Shown here one piece after another: positions 43,976 through 47,775 of a stretch of 47,775 nucleotides of DNA. The translations under genes and the position numbers were made by a program. The notes under the pieces were generated by a model. That model saw nothing but the letters and a program-made list of their open reading frames with translations. It was not told where the DNA came from and searched no databases. This DNA comes from Rhodosalinus halophilus (GTDB lineage: Bacteria; Pseudomonadota; Alphaproteobacteria; Rhodobacterales; Rhodobacteraceae). The stretch lies in the NCBI RefSeq assembly GCF_003298775.1, contig NZ_QNTQ01000030.1, positions 1 to 47,775 on the forward strand, in the 5' to 3' direction. Positions within the stretch are counted from its first letter, which is position 1. The number at the start of each line of letters is the position of its first letter.

Positions 43976-45715
43976 ATGGCCAAACCCGATCTGACGCGCG
44001 GCCAGGCGGAGTTGCGGGAGATCCGCGGCGAGAACCGCGGGCTGCTCTGGACGGCGGGGGTGTTCAGCGTCTTCGTCAACCTGCTGATGCTGACGGGCCC
44101 GATCTTCATGCTTCAGATCTACGACCGGGTTCTGGGGAGCCGGTCGGAGGAGACGCTGGTGGCGCTTTTCGCGCTGATGGCGTTCCTGTTTCTGATGATG
44201 GGGGTTCTGGACTGGGCGCGGGCGCGGCTTCTGGGCCGGATGGCGGCGCGGTTCCAGGCGCGTCTCGACCGTCGTGTGTTCGACGCGATCCTCCGGCGCT
44301 CGGCGATCGGGGGGGACGACGGGGGCTCGGAGAACCAGCTCAAGGACGTGGAGGCGGTGCAGCGGTTCTACGGCTCGCCGGTGTTCACGGCGCTGTTCGA
44401 CATTCCCTGGACGCCGGTCTTTCTTCTGGGGATTTCGATCTTCCATCCCTGGCTCGGGGCGCTCGCGGTGGTGGGCGGGGGGATCCTGATCCTGATCACG
44501 GTGCTGAACCAGTACACGACGCGGCTCGCGGTTGTGCAGGCGAACGCCGCCTCGGTGCGCTCGGAGCGGCTGGCCGAGCATCTTCAGACCGAGGCGGAGA
44601 CGGTGCGCAGCCTGGGCATGCAGGGCAGCGCCTTCCAGCGGTGGGACAGGGCGCGCCGGCGGGCGCTGGAGCAGAACCTGCGCGCCAGCGACCTGGGGGG
44701 CAGCTTCTCGGTGGCGGCGAAGACCTTCCGGCTGTTTCTGCAGTCCGCGATGCTGGGGCTCGGGGCCTATCTGGTGCTTCAGGGCAGCGTGACGCCGGGG
44801 GTGATGATCGCGGCGTCGATTCTGCTGGGCCGGGCGCTGGCGCCGGTGGATCTGGTCGTGGGCCAGTGGACGGTGGTGCAGCGGGCCAAGCGCGGCTGGG
44901 ACAATCTCGTGGAGCTTCTGTCGACGGTCGCGCCCGATCCGCCGCGGGTGGAGCTGCCGCGGCCGCAGGCGCGGCTTTCGGTGCAGCAGCTGACGGTGAT
45001 ACCGCCGGGCGGCCGTCAGGCGACGCTGCGGATGATCAACTTCGACGTGGCGCCGGGCCAGGCGGTGGGGGTGATCGGGCAGAGCGGCTCGGGCAAGTCG
45101 ACGCTGGCGCGGGCGATCACGGGGGTCTGGCCTGCGGCGGGGGGCAAGATCCGGCTCGACGGGGCGGCGCTTGACCAGTACGACCCGGAGCGTCTGGCGC
45201 AGCATATCGGCTATCTTCCGCAGCGGGTGCAGCTGTTCGAGGGTACCATCGCGGAGAACATCGCGCGGCTGAGCCCGGAGCCGGACGACGCCAAGGTGGT
45301 GGAGGCGGCGAAGAAGGCGGCGGCGCACGAGATGATCGTGAAGCTGCCGCAGGGCTACGGCACGCCGGTCAGCCTGGCGAGCACGCAGCTGTCGGGCGGT
45401 CAGATCCAGCGCATCGGCCTGGCGCGGGCGATGTACGGCGATCCGGTGATCCTCGTGCTCGACGAGCCGAACTCCAACCTCGACAACGAGGGATCGACCG
45501 CGCTGAACGCGGCGATCCGGGTGATGAAGGAGGAGGGGCGTTCGGTGCTGATCATGGCGCACCGGCCGGCCGCGATCCGGGAATGCGAGATGCTGCTGGT
45601 GCTCGAGGACGGCATGCGCAAGGCCTGGGGCCCGCGCGAGAAGGTGCTCAGCGAGGTGGTGCAGAACCACCGCACGCTGCAGCAGGCGGCGAACAATCCC
45701 GTGGGGGTGACATGA
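43976..45715 (+). CDS. Type I secretion ABC transporter (PrtD family)
   Basis: 579 residues from ATG 43976 after GAGGAGG. A membrane domain ([20 protein letters not shown] and later helices) is followed by the ATPase: Walker [13 protein letters not shown], signature [14 protein letters not shown], Walker [14 protein letters not shown] and the H-loop in IMAHRPAAI. There is no N-terminal C39 peptidase, as expected for PrtD-type exporters of RTX proteins. It overlaps the membrane-fusion gene (ATGA). Confidence 0.93.
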   Translation: MAKPDLTRGQAELREIRGENRGLLWTAGVFSVFVNLLMLTGPIFMLQIYDRVLGSRSEETLVALFALMAFLFLMMGVLDWARARLLGRMAARFQARLDRRVFDAILRRSAIGGDDGGSENQLKDVEAVQRFYGSPVFTALFDIPWTPVFLLGISIFHPWLGALAVVGGGILILITVLNQYTTRLAVVQANAASVRSERLAEHLQTEAETVRSLGMQGSAFQRWDRARRRALEQNLRASDLGGSFSVAAKTFRLFLQSAMLGLGAYLVLQGSVTPGVMIAASILLGRALAPVDLVVGQWTVVQRAKRGWDNLVELLSTVAPDPPRVELPRPQARLSVQQLTVIPPGGRQATLRMINFDVAPGQAVGVIGQSGSGKSTLARAITGVWPAAGGKIRLDGAALDQYDPERLAQHIGYLPQRVQLFEGTIAENIARLSPEPDDAKVVEAAKKAAAHEMIVKLPQGYGTPVSLASTQLSGGQIQRIGLARAMYGDPVILVLDEPNSNLDNEGSTALNAAIRVMKEEGRSVLIMAHRPAAIRECEMLLVLEDGMRKAWGPREKVLSEVVQNHRTLQQAANNPVGVT

Positions 45716-47025
45716 GCGAGCGGGACGGTTCGGGGGGCGCCTTTCCGGCGCTGCGGCCGCTTCTGATCGGGCTTCTGGCGCTGGCGATCCTGGTCGGCGG
45801 CTTCGGGGCCTGGAGCGTGATGGCCAATATCGCCGGCGCGGTGGTCGCCTCCGGGCGCATCGTGGTGGACCGCAACCGGCAGGTGGTGCAGCACCCCGAC
45901 GGCGGCGTGGTCGAGGAGGTTCTGGTGGCCGAGGGCGAGGCGGTCGAGGAGGGCGCGGTGCTGATCCGGCTCGACCCCTCCCAGCTGCGCTCGGAGCTGG
46001 CCATCGTCGAGGGGCAGCTTTTCGAGCTGATGGCGCGGCGCGGCCGGCTGGAGGCCGAGCGCGAGGAGGCGACGGAGATCACCTTCGACCCGGAGCTGGT
46101 GGCGGAGGCGCGGCGGGATCCGGAGGTCTCCGAGCTGCTCGCGGGGCAGGCCCGGCTGTTCGAGGCGCGCAACGAGAGCCAGGCCAAGGAGGTGGAGCAG
46201 CTGCGCAACCAGCGCGAGCAGCTCGGCAACGAGGTCGAGGGGATCGACGCGCAGATGGCGGCGCTGGAGCGTCAGCAGGCGCTGATCGCCGAGGAGCTGG
46301 AGAACCAGCAGTCGCTTCTGGATCGCGGTCTGGCGCAGGCCAGCCGCGTGCTGAGCCTGCGCCGGGAGGAGGCGCGGCTGGCCGGCACGCTGGGCGATCT
46401 GAAGGCGCGGCGGGCGCAGGCGATGGCGCGCATCGCCGAGCTGGAGATCTCGGAGCTGCAGCTGCGCTCGCGGCGCCGGGAGGAGGCGATCAGCCGGATG
46501 CGCGACCTGCAGTTCAACGAGCGCGAGCTGGCCGAGCAGCGCCGGTCGCTGATCCGCCAGCTGGATCGGCTCGACATCCGCGCGCCGGTGGCGGGCGTGG
46601 TCTACGACATGCGCATCTTCGGCCGGCAGTCCGTGGTCCGGCCGGCGGATCCGGTGCTGTACCTGGTGCCGCAGGACCGGCCGCTGGTCATCGAGGCGCG
46701 GGTGGAGCCGATCCACGTGGACCAGGTGTTTCCCGGCCAGGACGTGATGCTGCGGATCTCGGCCTTCGACATGCGCAGCACGCCGGATCTCTTCGGCTCG
46801 GTCACGCAGGTCTCGGCGGACGCCTATGTGGACGAGCAGAGCGGCAACTCGTGGTACCGGGTGGAGATCCAGCTGCCCGAGGCCGAGCTTGGCAAGCTGC
46901 CCGAGGGCGCGACGCTGCTGCCGGGGATGCCCGTGGACGCCTTCATCCGGACCGGCGACCGGACGCCGCTGGCCTATCTGATGGAGCCGCTCACGGAGTA
47001 CTTCGACCGGGCCTTCCGCAGCTGA
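45712..47025 (+). CDS. Type I secretion membrane-fusion protein (HlyD family)
   Basis: 437 residues. One N-terminal anchor ([20 protein letters not shown]), split lipoyl halves ([38 protein letters not shown]), a long coiled coil between them (about 155-290) and a C-terminal beta-barrel ending in a PrtE-type segment ([18 protein letters not shown]). It links the inner-membrane ABC transporter to an outer-membrane TolC-like channel, not in the window. Confidence 0.93.
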   Translation: MSERDGSGGAFPALRPLLIGLLALAILVGGFGAWSVMANIAGAVVASGRIVVDRNRQVVQHPDGGVVEEVLVAEGEAVEEGAVLIRLDPSQLRSELAIVEGQLFELMARRGRLEAEREEATEITFDPELVAEARRDPEVSELLAGQARLFEARNESQAKEVEQLRNQREQLGNEVEGIDAQMAALERQQALIAEELENQQSLLDRGLAQASRVLSLRREEARLAGTLGDLKARRAQAMARIAELEISELQLRSRRREEAISRMRDLQFNERELAEQRRSLIRQLDRLDIRAPVAGVVYDMRIFGRQSVVRPADPVLYLVPQDRPLVIEARVEPIHVDQVFPGQDVMLRISAFDMRSTPDLFGSVTQVSADAYVDEQSGNSWYRVEIQLPEAELGKLPEGATLLPGMPVDAFIRTGDRTPLAYLMEPLTEYFDRAFRS

Positions 47026-47044
47026 GGCCGCCCCGGGGCGGCCG

Positions 47045-47080
47045 CGCGCGCCGGCGCGGGGCGCGCGTTAGGACTTTCTT
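47045..47080 (+). terminator. GC-rich hairpin terminator after the secretion genes
   Basis: CGCGCGCC (47045-47052) pairs with GGCGCGCG (47060-47067) and is followed by TTAGGACTTTCTT. A perfect 18-bp palindrome, GGCCGCCCCGGGGCGGCC (47026-47043), lies just before it, directly after the stop. Together they form a likely end of the operon. Confidence 0.5.
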
Positions 47081-47295
47081 AAGGATTTCGGGGGCAGACT
47101 GCGGGCCGCGGAAGCGGTCACAGTCTTGCCCCAATCGTGCCCTCGAACGGCCGATTTCCGGTGCCAGAACGCTTCCAGAGAAACACGGGCCGCCCCCCGG
47201 CCCGACCCTGCCGGAAGGGGAAAGCCTTCCGGGTCGCTCCGGTTCCCGGACGCGATACAATTTGTTTCGTCGCGCAGGGGCTTATCTTGCGCGAT

Positions 47296-47313
47296 TACCC
47301 CCAAATGGGGGTA
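47296..47313. promoter_or_regulatory. Perfect palindrome in the RTX gene promoter region
   Basis: TACCCCCA-AA-TGGGGGTA has 8-bp arms and lies about 146 bp ahead of the RTX start. GCGC blocks flank it on both sides (around 47291 and 47316). The form suits a dimeric regulator, perhaps LuxR/FixJ type, but the regulator cannot be named from this sequence. Confidence 0.5.
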
Positions 47314-47458
47314 GTGCGCTTTTCCCGTAAATGGATCATCAGAGACATGGCGCGGAGTTCTTCGCCGCGCTTGCTGCTTCGCAGCAACCTCGCAACGCCT
47401 TCGCTCTTCGAGAGGGGGCGGGGATGTTGATGAAAAACCTTTAACGGGGGTAAACGTT

Positions 47459-47775
47459 ATGAAAACACCGTACGAAAATTTCCCGGGAGTCGGATACTCC
47501 GGCACCCTTGGCACAGACAACATCAACCTCAACGCCGCTGAGTTCGTCGGCGTCACCAAGGCCAAGGGCCGTGACGGCGACGACGCGCTGCTCGGCGACG
47601 AGGAGAACAACTGGCTCGGCGGCGATGCCGGCAACGACTTCCTCGCCGGCGAAGGCGGCAGCGACGAGCTCTACGGCGGCGCCGGCTTCGACATGATCCT
47701 GGGCGACGGCCGGCTGGCCAATGCACTTCCCGACCATGTTCCCGGAGACGACCACATCGAGACCGACGGCGGCGT
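47459..47775 (+). CDS. RTX calcium-binding secreted protein (cut by window edge)
   Basis: The first 105 codons are visible, from ATG 47459 (MKTPYENFPGVGYSGTLGTD); the rest lies beyond the window. After about 35 residues, RTX nonapeptide-like repeats appear: GRDGDDALLGDEENN, WLGGDAGNDFLAGEGGSDEL, YGGAGFDMILGDG. These bind calcium and fold after export. No classical signal peptide, as expected for type I substrates, whose signal is C-terminal. It lies behind the PrtD/HlyD genes and is their likely cargo. Confidence 0.85.
   Translation, partial: MKTPYENFPGVGYSGTLGTDNINLNAAEFVGVTKAKGRDGDDALLGDEENNWLGGDAGNDFLAGEGGSDELYGGAGFDMILGDGRLANALPDHVPGDDHIETDGG

Larger units (their letters stand above)
47026..47458. 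other. Non-coding region between HlyD-like and RTX genes
   Basis: 433 bp. It holds the hairpin terminator at its left end and the palindromic operator-like site at 47296-47313. I see no gene with a ribosome site inside it. The promoter of the RTX gene must lie here, which means it can be expressed apart from the secretion genes. Confidence 0.6.

Noticed and set aside
42986-45670. An 894-codon open frame on the minus strand
   Set aside because: Antisense to the GT4 and type I secretion genes; Arg/Pro/His-rich sequence typical of a GC-rich shadow, no family motif.

Overview
The window comes from a GC-rich alphaproteobacterium, most likely a member of the Rhodobacteraceae/Roseobacter group. The core gene orders (ptsN-hpf-lptB-lptA-lptC-rnd; dnaK-dnaJ) and an exopolysaccharide plus type I secretion locus all fit that family. 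The assignment rests on gene content and remembered family features, not on a search.

Positions 1-18232 are an integrated mobile element. It is flanked by two copies of the 3' end of a CAT-anticodon tRNA that reads as initiator tRNA-fMet: the T-arm/acceptor end at 1-19 and a 45-bp copy at 18185-18229. Inside are an intact tyrosine integrase (+), and a divergent leftward operon of two regulators, a small protein, a primase-helicase, terminase small and large subunits, portal, a fused prohead protease/major capsid, a gpW-like connector and a decoration protein. No tail, tape-measure, baseplate or lysis gene is present. Together with att ends, an AlpA-like regulator, a primase-helicase with iteron-like repeats just downstream, and cargo genes at both ends, this resembles a capsid-forming phage satellite (cf-PICI-like) that would need a helper phage's tails. 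A tail-deleted prophage remnant is the main alternative. Its cargo includes a type IIG-like restriction-modification enzyme split by one in-frame amber codon, and two uncharacterised end-located genes (510-1964 and 17316-18059) that are candidate anti-phage genes.

Positions 18233-19501 are a lower-GC junction with a G-rich 8-bp tandem repeat, small ORFs and an uncharacterised membrane protein that begins by overlapping the pncB stop.

Positions 19498-26096 are core genes: NAD salvage (pncB, pncA), chaperones (dnaJ, dnaK with a candidate heat-shock promoter), alkB, and a secreted SH3-domain protein.

Positions 26127-35239 form a cell-surface glycan locus: an ABC-2 polysaccharide export permease, cysQ, galU, galE, two paralogous glycosyltransferases, a GT14-like enzyme and a sulfotransferase. 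UDP-sugars from galU/galE would feed the transferases; the sulfotransferase would consume PAPS, and cysQ could clear the 3',5'-ADP by-product, which suggests a sulfated glycan.

Positions 35295-39151 hold the conserved ptsN/hpf/LPS-transport/RNase D block. After an 870-bp non-coding gap, a second polysaccharide set follows (ExoY-like initiating transferase, Wzy/ligase-like membrane protein, GT4 transferase; 40023-43588). The window ends with a type I secretion ATPase and membrane-fusion protein and the start of an RTX calcium-binding protein that is their likely cargo.
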